Below, one piece after another: positions 16,598-22,570 of a stretch of 22,570 nt of DNA. The translations under genes were made by a program, and so were the position numbers. The first letter of the stretch is position 1. Each line of letters starts with the position of its first letter. The stretch spans positions 1 to 22,570 of the forward strand of contig DATLYH010000115.1 of the NCBI GenBank assembly GCA_035575035.1, read 5' to 3'. Below the pieces are notes generated by a model. That model did not search any database. It was given only the letters and a program-made list of their open reading frames with translations, and was not told where the DNA came from. The stretch comes from DATLYH01 sp035575035 (GTDB lineage: Bacteria > Planctomycetota > Planctomycetia > Gemmatales > Gemmataceae).

Positions 16598-17161
16598 TCA
16601 CGGAGACCGTCCCTCTCCCCCGGGCGGCACCTCCAACTTCCTGGGGAGAGGCAAGACCGCTTCGGACGGCGGAGTCGGGGATGGCCCCAGCGAGGGATGC
16701 ACAGGCCCGGACCCCTGAAGCGGCGCGGGGCCAGCCGGGAGCGACACCGGCAACATGATCACCTCCCGCAGGCCGCTCTGCTGGGCCGCCGCCGCCCCGT
16801 GCCGGTAGCCGGCGAACCAGTCTTCCATCGCCTGATGTCCCTCGACCGTCTGGTAATGCACACCCCAGTACCGCTTGTCCGGGACGGGAGGCGGCTCGCC
16901 GGTCCCCCCTGCCTCGAGGTAGTCAAGGAACCCGTCCTTGAAGCCGCGGGCGTAGTCCCGCGAGAAGGGCACGCCCGGACTGGACTGCCGCACTTGGTCC
17001 CAGGCGGCGTCGGCGGCCTTGCGGTTGCGCGCCCGCATGCAAACCTCGTTGGCGGCGCGGTGCGTTTCGTGGCTGAGGTTGCGCGTGGCATGGGCGACCA
17101 GGCCGCAACCAGCGGCGGCGGCGCAAAGGCTGATGCAGGCCAGGTAAAAGGTCCTCGCCAT
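16598..17161 (-). CDS. Putative lipoprotein of unknown function, paired with wza
   Basis: A 187-residue protein that I do not recognise as a named family. ATG 17161 has GAGGG at 17168-17172 and gives an export signal with a possible lipobox AAGC (C19), though the -3 residue is alanine rather than leucine. The mature part is rich in aromatic and charged residues (RDYARGFKDGFLDYLEAGG, KRYWGVHYQTVEGHQAMEDW, FAGYRHGAAAA). The last 45 residues are proline-rich and probably disordered. It ends 55 bases before the Wza-type gene on the same strand, so the two are likely co-transcribed. I infer that it is an envelope accessory to polysaccharide export. A longer open frame upstream to 17296 has no signal and no better start. 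Confidence 0.7.
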   Translation of the reverse strand: MARTFYLACISLCAAAAGCGLVAHATRNLSHETHRAANEVCMRARNRKAADAAWDQVRQSSPGVPFSRDYARGFKDGFLDYLEAGGTGEPPPVPDKRYWGVHYQTVEGHQAMEDWFAGYRHGAAAAQQSGLREVIMLPVSLPAGPAPLQGSGPVHPSLGPSPTPPSEAVLPLPRKLEVPPGGEGRSP

Positions 17162-17444
17162 CGCCGCCCTCGCAGGGGGACTTCCGAAGAGCCGGAAATG
17201 CGACCGAAGGGTGCACGGCAGAGGAAGCCTACGGCCAAGCGGTAAGCGCCGACGGGAACCCTGGGGCGGCCGGCAAGTTGAAAAACTGGCCGCCACCGTC
17301 CCGCCTGGCAGGCCTCAGCAGGGGTAGGCCGGAATGCCCGCCCCCACCGGCCCACAAACGGCCTCCTCTTGTCCCGCAAGAAACGTTACGGGACCGCTTA
17401 ATCTTCATCGGCCGGGGCCGGGGAAGACTTTAACGGTCCTGCCG

Positions 17445-17464
17445 GCCGGGCCGTCGGGCCCGGC
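17445..17464. other. GC-rich perfect hairpin
   Basis: GCCGGGCC (17445-17452) pairs perfectly with GGCCCGGC (17457-17464) around a GTCG loop. No T-run follows on either strand, so it is not a standard terminator. Its role is unknown. Confidence 0.5.
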
Positions 17465-17616
17465 GCCGCCGAGCGAACCACGGGAATAAGCTAGACTCCC
17501 CTAAAGGCCACTCATCGCGGGCGGGCCGCCAAGCCAGGTTGACGGCACGATCCGGGAAGAGAAGAGACTTCAACCCATCGCCGGACAGCGGGTGGTTGGA
17601 CGACGCCTCGCCAGAG

Positions 17617-17632
17617 GATCGGTCAACCGATC
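17617..17632. promoter_or_regulatory. Possible operator dyad upstream of the secreted-protein gene
   Basis: GATCGGT (17617-17623) and ACCGATC (17626-17632) form a perfect 7-bp inverted repeat with a two-base centre. It lies about 110 bases upstream of ATG 17741 and could bind a dimeric regulator. Chance occurrence in GC-rich DNA cannot be excluded. Confidence 0.35.
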
Positions 17633-17740
17633 GCCTCAGCGGGAACCGACGTTCGGGGTGGGAGGAAGCCGCGGCGGGGCCGGAGGTCGGCCAGGCCGCG
17701 GGGTGTTGGGTCAACCTTATCTCTATTAGGAGAGCCAGCC

Positions 17741-18085
17741 ATGTTGGTCGCTGCTTACCGGAAATTGGTGCAGGGCCGATGGAAGGTGGCCATCCTGGGC
17801 ACGCTTGCTGCCCTGATGCTCGCCCCTTCTGTCGGGTTCGCCCTCACCGCCGAGCAGATTCAGCAGATAAGCAACCTGCAGGATCAGCTCCTGGAAGAGG
17901 GGATCGCCCGCCAGAGAGCTCAGCTGAGGGCACGGATCAGTCGCCTGCCGCCGCGCCTGCGAGTGACGCAGGGGAGAAGACTGATCCGGAGGTTTAATCG
18001 GAGGGCGGAGTTGGTCCGACAGCAGCTGCAACAGCAGCAGTCGGCCTCCCCCTTCCAGATCAACTTCGTCGTCCCGCGGATCTAA
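17741..18085 (+). CDS. Small secreted basic, glutamine-rich protein, function unknown
   Basis: A 114-residue protein with an N-terminal signal peptide: positive residues R7, K8, R13 and K15, a hydrophobic core (VAILGTLAALMLAP) and a likely cleavage site after VGFA at residue 34. The mature 80 residues look helical and strongly basic, with many Gln, Arg and Leu (QIQQISNLQDQLLEEG, then RQQLQQQQ) and may form a coiled coil. The end FQINFVVPRI is hydrophobic. AGGAGA at 17728-17733 is seven bases upstream of the ATG, so translation is well supported. I recognise no family. Between the export genes and the ligase gene it could be an envelope or matrix-associated protein; that is position-based inference. 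Confidence 0.7.
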   Translation: MLVAAYRKLVQGRWKVAILGTLAALMLAPSVGFALTAEQIQQISNLQDQLLEEGIARQRAQLRARISRLPPRLRVTQGRRLIRRFNRRAELVRQQLQQQQSASPFQINFVVPRI

Positions 18086-18274
18086 GCAGCGAGACGCGGT
18101 CGTTGACGATCTCTGCCAGAGCCTGGAGTGTTTCTTTCAGAGCCCGGAGCGTCAGCGACGGGTAAGGCCACTGCCCGCCGCTGACGTTCGGGGCTCTGAT
18201 CCATGCGCCCAACTGCGGGCGCGCTGAGGGCGCACCCCCAGCATCCCCTACTTCTTCAGCGGTCCTGAGCTACT
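18086..18274. other. Intergenic leader between the small secreted protein and the ligase gene
   Basis: The 189-nt gap holds the long imperfect hairpin listed at 18138-18198 and a shorter GCGCCC/GGGCGC hairpin (18205-18210 and 18217-18222). I see no promoter consensus, and no ribosome binding site near ATG 18275. Confidence 0.5.
18138..18198. repeat. REP-like imperfect palindrome
   Basis: The arms 18138-18162 and 18174-18198 pair at 22 of 25 positions around an 11-nt loop. The motif AGCGTCAGCGACGGG and its complement are of a kind I recall as abundant between genes in planctomycete genomes. No T-run follows, so a simple rho-independent terminator is unlikely. It could stabilise mRNA ends or be a RAYT-mobilised REP unit. 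Confidence 0.75.
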
Positions 18275-21034
18275 ATGACCAGCGACATTTCTCCCCGAGC
18301 ATTGCCAGAACTGGGTTCCCCGGCCGCGTGGCGAGAGCCGCTCGGCCGCTTCCTGGGCGCCGGCATGGAAGTCATCGTTCTGTCCCTGGTCTGCTTATCG
18401 CCCTGGGCCTTCGGCGGCGTTGAGCCGTACCAGGGGTTGCTCTACGCAGGGGTGGCTGTCCTCCTGGTGTTGTGGGCGCTGCGGATGCTCGCCGCAGGAA
18501 AGCTGACCTGGCGGAAATGCCCGGTAATCCTCTGCTTGACCGGGCTGGTCGTGCTGGGCCTCTGGCAGATTGCTCCGCTCTCCGAGGAAGTGGTCCGGCG
18601 GTATTCTCAGACCTACGCCGAACTGCGGGCCCAGCTCCTGCCGGCCGAGACCGAGGTGCTCCCCTCCGAGGATGGACTGGCCGGGCCGGCCCCCCGCGTG
18701 TCCGGCCCGACGCTGAGCCTGAACCCAGGCGGCACCTGGAACCAGATCCTGCAGTTACTCGCCGTGCTGGCCCTGTTTGCGGTGGTGCGCAACAACCTCC
18801 CCGCGGAGGCCGGCCTGCGGCGGCTGAGCGTCGTGGCCGTGGCCAATGGGACGCTCCTGGCCCTGTTCGCCCTGGTCCAGTTCTTTACTTCTCCGTCCCA
18901 CCGGCTGTACTGGCGCTTCGACTCCGAGGGGGCGGTGTTCGGCCCCTTTATCTGCCGCAACCATTTCCCGTTCTACTTGAACCTGTGCATTGGGCTGGGG
19001 TTGGGACTGCTCCTGGCTTTCCGGGCCGGCGGCGTAGAGGCGGGACTCCCGGACAGAGGCCGGAGACGGCACTTCCAGTCCAGGCGCGGCCGTTCGCGCC
19101 CTCCCGGTGCAGGCGGCGGGTCATTCTTACTCGGGGGCTGGTTGGAAGACCCGAGGGCGCTATGGCTGGGCGCGGCGCTGGCCCTGATGATCAGCAGTGT
19201 GCTCTGCTCACTGTCGCGTGGCGGTTTCCTGGCTCTGCTCGGAGCGGCGGCGGTTTGCCTGGCTGTCAAGTTGACCCTGGCGCCGCGCTTCCGGCGACCG
19301 GGGGTGCTGCTGTTGGCCCTGACCGCCGCGGGCGCGTTGGCGGTGTGGTTTGGTCTGGACCGCATCCAGGCCCGGCTGGGGACCCTCTGGGAAGGGGGCG
19401 CCCTGGACCACCGCCTGCCGATGTGGATCAATACGCTGCCGTTGTTCCTGAAGGCCCCCTACGTCGGGTCGGGCTATGGGACGTTCGTCTTGGTGGAGCC
19501 CCTGACGCGGGACGGCCCGGCCTTCGGCAATCTGGTCTTTGATCACGCCCACAACGACTACCTGGAAGCGCTGATCGAGGGGGGCCTGTTCCGGCTGCTG
19601 GTGAGCCTGCTGGCCATCGGGCTGGTCTTGGGGTTCGGCTACCGGGCGGCCCGGCGTTACCGCGGCCGGCGGGCCGGTGGGCTGGCCCTGGGGGCGCTGT
19701 TCGCCTTCACCACCGTGGTGATCCATAGCGTCGGCGACTTCGGCCTGCATATCCCCGCCGTTGCCATCTTGACCACGGTCATTGCTGCCTACCTCTGCTC
19801 CCTGGGAAGCTCACCGCTTTCGCGCACGGAGGCGGGGACATCGGCGGAGCCGGACACCGGCCAGTATGTCCAGTATGTGATGCGGCTGGGGGGGGTGGGC
19901 CCGGTCCTGGGGGCTGGGGTGGCTTGTGCGCTGGCGGGGCTGTTGTTCTTCGGGGGCTGGCAGAATTCGCGGGCGGAACGGCTCCGGATCGAGGCAGCGG
20001 CGCTGGCCGTGGAGCCGTCGCCGGAGAACCAGCGGCTGCGCCTGGAAAAGTTGCGACAGGCGGCCGAGCTGGCCCCCAACTCGGCCGCCGTGCAGCTGGC
20101 GCTGGCCCGGGCCCACCTGGACGACTTCGAGGCAGCGGTAGCGCGGCGGGAGGAGCGGGACCTCCTCGGCAACACGCTCGGGTCGGCCGCGCTGCCCGCA
20201 CTGCCGGGGACGGGCAGCCCGCCGGTGCTGGGGCCGGCGGCAGAGGCGGCCTCCGTGCTTGCCGCGGCCGCCGTGCGTCAGCAGCACGACGGCGGCGAGG
20301 CGGAGCAACTCCGGCGGGACCACCTGATCCCGGCCCTGGGACACTACCTGCGAGCGCGGGACCTCTGTCCGCTTTTGGCCGAACCTCACGAGAAGCTTGG
20401 AGAATACGCCCACTACCTGACCCGGGCCGAGCCGCGCTTCGTCTACCTGGCCCGGGCCGCCCGTCTCTGTCCGCACGATGCCCGCCTCTGGTACCTGTGC
20501 GGCCGGGAACTGCTGGAAGATGACCCCGACCTGGCGTGCAAGAATTGGCGGCGCTCGCTGGAACTGTCCGACCAGTACCTCGACGATATTCTGGCCTTGA
20601 GCGCCGGGCGGCTGGACCCGGATCAAATCCTGGAGGAGGTGCTGCCGGACCGGCCCGACGTCCTGGTGACGGCCGCGGTCCGGCTCTATCCGGACCCCGA
20701 GGACGAGGAAAAACGCCGGCCGCTACTGGAAAGGGCGTTGGCTGCCCAGGAACAGCAGCCGGCCCGGCTCAAGGCCCGGGACCTTCATCTGCGGGGATCG
20801 ATTTGCGCGGCCCTAGGGCAGGAAGAGGAGGCGGTGACGGCTTACCGGGAGGCGCTGGCGCTGGAGCCGCTTCAGGTCGAGTGGCGTTTCGAATTGGCCG
20901 GCCTCCTGCACCAGCAGGGGCGCCTGCAGGAGGCGCGCCGGGAGTTGATCACCCTCTTGCAACGTCAGCCGAAGAACTGGAAGGCACGCAAGCTCCTGGA
21001 GGCGGTGGCCCGGGAGATCGCGATGGGCAAGTAG
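18275..21034 (+). CDS. O-antigen ligase/polymerase-like membrane protein (Wzy_C/WaaL type) with C-terminal TPR region
   Basis: A 919-residue protein. The first 555 residues hold about a dozen hydrophobic segments with the family motif FDHAHNDYLEALIEGG (H424, H426, N427, D428) in the large periplasmic loop, and a conserved CSLSRGGFLALLG helix. It would transfer or polymerise undecaprenyl-linked glycans on the outer face of the membrane. From about residue 570 to the end are TPR-like helical repeats (LRQAAELAPNSAAVQLALAR, AVTAYREALALEPLQVEWRF), probably exported. A low-complexity Arg/Gly-rich loop lies at about 258-284. ATG 18275 lacks a clear ribosome binding site; ATG 18365 is an alternative that also lacks one. 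It is a second polymerase/ligase-like enzyme beside the Wzy-like protein at 9048, so either ligation to an anchor or glycosylation of another target is possible. Confidence 0.88.
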   Translation: MTSDISPRALPELGSPAAWREPLGRFLGAGMEVIVLSLVCLSPWAFGGVEPYQGLLYAGVAVLLVLWALRMLAAGKLTWRKCPVILCLTGLVVLGLWQIAPLSEEVVRRYSQTYAELRAQLLPAETEVLPSEDGLAGPAPRVSGPTLSLNPGGTWNQILQLLAVLALFAVVRNNLPAEAGLRRLSVVAVANGTLLALFALVQFFTSPSHRLYWRFDSEGAVFGPFICRNHFPFYLNLCIGLGLGLLLAFRAGGVEAGLPDRGRRRHFQSRRGRSRPPGAGGGSFLLGGWLEDPRALWLGAALALMISSVLCSLSRGGFLALLGAAAVCLAVKLTLAPRFRRPGVLLLALTAAGALAVWFGLDRIQARLGTLWEGGALDHRLPMWINTLPLFLKAPYVGSGYGTFVLVEPLTRDGPAFGNLVFDHAHNDYLEALIEGGLFRLLVSLLAIGLVLGFGYRAARRYRGRRAGGLALGALFAFTTVVIHSVGDFGLHIPAVAILTTVIAAYLCSLGSSPLSRTEAGTSAEPDTGQYVQYVMRLGGVGPVLGAGVACALAGLLFFGGWQNSRAERLRIEAAALAVEPSPENQRLRLEKLRQAAELAPNSAAVQLALARAHLDDFEAAVARREERDLLGNTLGSAALPALPGTGSPPVLGPAAEAASVLAAAAVRQQHDGGEAEQLRRDHLIPALGHYLRARDLCPLLAEPHEKLGEYAHYLTRAEPRFVYLARAARLCPHDARLWYLCGRELLEDDPDLACKNWRRSLELSDQYLDDILALSAGRLDPDQILEEVLPDRPDVLVTAAVRLYPDPEDEEKRRPLLERALAAQEQQPARLKARDLHLRGSICAALGQEEEAVTAYREALALEPLQVEWRFELAGLLHQQGRLQEARRELITLLQRQPKNWKARKLLEAVAREIAMGK

Positions 21035-21039
21035 CGCCA

Positions 21040-21057
21040 GCTGCTTGCGGCTTAGCG
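21040..21057. repeat. Copy of the GCCGCTTGCGGCTT-type short repeat
   Basis: It matches 5097-5114 at 16 of 18 bases. It lies in the 32-base gap between the convergent ligase and dprA genes, with no T-run that would mark a terminator. Confidence 0.55.
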
Positions 21058-21066
21058 TTCCTTCCC

Positions 21067-22194
21067 TCAGCAGCGCTCGTAGCGGTTGCCCGGTAGGCGG
21101 CGGACCGCCTTCTTCATCTCCAGGGTCAAGAGCACGCCGGCCAGCTGGGGGACGGCCAGCCCCAGCTGCTGGGCCATCTCGTCGAGGTGCCGGGCCTGGT
21201 CGGCCAGGAACTCCCAGACGCGCCGTTGCACTTCGTCCAACTCCGGCGGCGGTTGTGGCACCGGCTGACAGCTGGTGCCACGGGAGGCAGGCTGCGACAC
21301 CGTCTCGGCCAGTGTCGGGATGCCCTGGAGTTCTTCCAAAACATCCTCGACGCCGCGGCACAGGACAGCCCCCTCGCGGATCAGGGCATTGGTCCCCTCG
21401 CTGGCGGCGCTCTCGACGGGGCCGGGCACGGCCAGGACGCTGCGGCCTTGCACAGCGGCGTGATGGGCGGTGATCAGGGCCCCGCTCTTCTGGGCTGCCT
21501 CGACCACGACCACTGCCCGGGCCAGGCCGCTGATGATGCGGTTCCGCGCCGGGAACATGCCGGCCAGCGGCTCCATCTGCATGGCCGACTCGCTCAGCAA
21601 AGCGCCGGCCGACTCCACCTGCCGGGCCAGGTCGGCGTGCTCGGGGGGATAGATCGCGCTCAACCCACCGGCCAGGACCGCCAGGGTGCGCCCGCCCGCT
21701 TGCAGCGCGCCCCGGTGGGCCGCCGCGTCAATGCCCCGGGCCAGCCCCGACACCACCGTGTAGCCCGCCCGCGCCAGGCCGGCCGCCAGCCGTTCCGCCG
21801 TGCGCACGCCGTAGGCGGTGCAATGCCGCGACCCGACGATGGCCACCGCTTGGGCGTCGCGCTCCTGAAGGGTGCCGCGCACATAAAGCAATTGCGGCGG
21901 GTCGGGGATGGCCGCCAACGCCGCGGGATAAGAAGGGGTGTTCAGCACCAACAGCTGGACCCGGTGCCGTGCCATCTGCTCCAGCTCGGCGTCCACGTCG
22001 GCCCGGCGCATCGCCTCATAGAAACTGCGGGCCAACCGCGGGCCGATGTGCGGCACCTCGCTCAGCTTGTCGGGGTCAGCCGCCAGGATCGCCCGGGCCG
22101 AGCCGAAATGCTCCAGCAGGGCGGCGGTCAGGCGCGGTCCCAGGCCGGGCACCAGGTGCAACGCCAGCAGGTCACGCACTTCGGGCGCTATCAC
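21067..22194 (-). CDS. dprA: DNA-processing protein DprA (Smf)
   Basis: A 375-residue cytoplasmic protein that binds incoming single-stranded DNA and loads RecA during natural transformation. An N-terminal helix-hairpin-helix/SAM-like part (LLALHLVPGLGPRLTAALLE) is followed by the Rossmann-like DprA core: VSGLARGIDAAAHRGAL, GGRTLAVLAGGLSAIYP, MFPARNRIISGLA, SGALITAHHA and AVPGPVESAASEGTNALI. A C-terminal winged-helix DML1-like domain ends the protein (QQLGLAVPQLAGVLLTLEM). I place the start at GTG 22194, where GGGAGA at 22201-22206 lies six bases upstream. The open frame extends to 22329, but that part is translated repeat sequence without family resemblance. It lies 122 bases downstream of aroB on the same strand. 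Confidence 0.94.
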   Translation of the reverse strand: MIAPEVRDLLALHLVPGLGPRLTAALLEHFGSARAILAADPDKLSEVPHIGPRLARSFYEAMRRADVDAELEQMARHRVQLLVLNTPSYPAALAAIPDPPQLLYVRGTLQERDAQAVAIVGSRHCTAYGVRTAERLAAGLARAGYTVVSGLARGIDAAAHRGALQAGGRTLAVLAGGLSAIYPPEHADLARQVESAGALLSESAMQMEPLAGMFPARNRIISGLARAVVVVEAAQKSGALITAHHAAVQGRSVLAVPGPVESAASEGTNALIREGAVLCRGVEDVLEELQGIPTLAETVSQPASRGTSCQPVPQPPPELDEVQRRVWEFLADQARHLDEMAQQLGLAVPQLAGVLLTLEMKKAVRRLPGNRYERC

Positions 22195-22225
22195 ATCGGC
22201 TCTCCCAGGCGGCGTCGGGTTGGCT

Positions 22226-22269
22226 GTCTTCCTCGCCGCTTGCGGCTGTCTTCCACGCCGCTTGCGGTT
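22226..22269. repeat. Tandem pair of 22-bp repeats between aroB and dprA
   Basis: Units 22226-22247 and 22248-22269 match at 19 or 20 of 22 bases. Each contains the GCCGCTTGCGG core also found at 5097 and 21040. They lie in the aroB-dprA gap and read in frame with the dprA extension, which explains why that frame looks open. Confidence 0.75.
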
Positions 22270-22316
22270 TGGTGCCCCACCGCCGGCGGCCGCCGCGAAC
22301 GCTTCCTGATCCCGTG

Positions 22317-22570
22317 TCAACCCATGCACTCTTCCAGGACTTGCCGCACCTCCGCTTCCGAGACATCATCGAACAGCGCCACCTCCCCCAGACGGCGCGG
22401 CAGCACCAGCCGCAACCGGCCGGCGACGGCCTTCTTATCGTGGTGCATGGCGGCCAGCAGGTCGGCGACCGGCCAGCGCTCCGGGGCAGTCGGCAAACCG
22501 AGCCGGGCTAGCAGACGCCGCTGCCGTTCGGTCAGCTCGGCGGGGATCAGGCCGCGGCGGTCGGCCAGCC
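22317..22570 (-). CDS. aroB: 3-dehydroquinate synthase, C-terminal part (cut by the window edge)
   Basis: The last 83 residues of a minus-strand gene that continues beyond the window. The recognisable AroB ending includes RRGLIPAELTERQRRLLARL, LGLP, the motif HHDKKAVAGRLRLVLPRRLG and a final helix EVRQVLEECMG before TGA (22317-22319). The enzyme converts DAHP to 3-dehydroquinate in the shikimate pathway. The HDKK segment is a hallmark of the family's C-terminal domain. Its position upstream of dprA suggests a housekeeping neighbourhood outside the polysaccharide locus. Confidence 0.9.
   Translation of the reverse strand, partial: LADRRGLIPAELTERQRRLLARLGLPTAPERWPVADLLAAMHHDKKAVAGRLRLVLPRRLGEVALFDDVSEAEVRQVLEECMG

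Larger units (their letters stand above)
17162..17740. promoter_or_regulatory. Divergent intergenic region without a convincing gene
   Basis: This 579-nt stretch separates the minus-strand lipoprotein/wza pair from the plus-strand secreted-protein gene, so it should hold both promoters. I see no clear -35/-10 pair. It contains a GC-rich hairpin (17445-17464) and a 16-nt dyad (17617-17632). GGTCAACC occurs at 17621-17628 and 17709-17716, and its complement GGTTGAC at 17537-17543. Open frames here (17430-17714 minus, 17539-17997 plus) lack family resemblance and good starts. Confidence 0.5.

Noticed and set aside
16361..17245. 294-residue plus-strand open frame opposite wza and the lipoprotein
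   Set aside because: No start signal or motifs; it is the complement of two supported minus-strand genes.
17539..17567. TTGACG with a 17-base spacer as a promoter
   Set aside because: The downstream hexamer AAGAGA does not resemble a -10 element.
17539..17997. 152-residue open frame overlapping the small secreted protein gene
   Set aside because: Composition is random-like and the start has no ribosome binding site; the gene at 17741 has signal peptide and AGGAGA.
21035..21066. Bidirectional terminator between the ligase and dprA genes
   Set aside because: Only a short repeat copy with a weak dyad is present and no T-run on either strand.
1..22570. CRISPR array, tRNA or rRNA genes, insertion sequences
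   Set aside because: I saw no regularly spaced repeats with unique spacers, no tRNA cloverleaf with TTC-arm pattern, no rRNA core sequence and no transposase-like protein.

Overview
The window is about 22.6 kb of very GC-rich bacterial DNA. It carries one exopolysaccharide/capsule locus of the Wzx/Wzy type, followed by two housekeeping genes, dprA and the 3' end of aroB. I think the host is a planctomycete, probably of the Gemmatales. The reasons are the sequence style of the Wza-like lipoprotein, an O-antigen ligase-like protein fused to TPR repeats, and several families of short palindromic repeats. This is inference from recollected family resemblance; no search was run.

Positions 1-15156 hold a single plus-strand run of eleven genes with overlaps or short gaps. 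In order they are: a Wzz/BY-kinase chain-length regulator with a tyrosine tail; a CpsB/YwqE-type PHP tyrosine phosphatase; a membrane-bound NDP-sugar 4,6-dehydratase (PglF/WbpM type); a DegT-family PLP aminotransferase; a Wzx-type flippase; a GT4 glycosyltransferase; a Wzy-like polymerase; two more GT4 glycosyltransferases; a PglC-type phosphoglycosyl transferase; an ATP-grasp ligase; and a HAD hydrolase. The flippase carries an in-frame 96-bp palindromic repeat. The dehydratase and aminotransferase should make an NDP-4-amino-6-deoxy sugar. The PglC-type enzyme starts the lipid-linked repeat unit, the three GT4 enzymes extend it, Wzx flips it and Wzy polymerises it. The kinase/phosphatase pair would control chain length and export. 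The ATP-grasp/HAD pair is unassigned and may modify the sugar.

Positions 15175-17161 are on the minus strand and hold a small putative lipoprotein of unknown function followed by the Wza-type polysaccharide export lipoprotein. The 579-nt stretch 17162-17740 has no convincing gene; it holds dyads and is the divergent control region. A small secreted, basic, glutamine-rich protein follows at 17741. Then comes an intergenic REP-like hairpin (18138-18198) and a 919-residue O-antigen ligase/polymerase-like membrane protein with a C-terminal TPR region (18275-21034).

Positions 21067-22570 are on the minus strand and hold dprA (natural transformation) and the C-terminal end of aroB (shikimate pathway), separated by a tandem 22-bp repeat.

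The most unusual points are the repeat element translated inside the flippase, the 12-bp microsatellite that encodes the kinase phosphorylation tail, the ATP-grasp/HAD pair where an N-acetyltransferase would be expected, and two different Wzy/WaaL-like enzymes in one locus.
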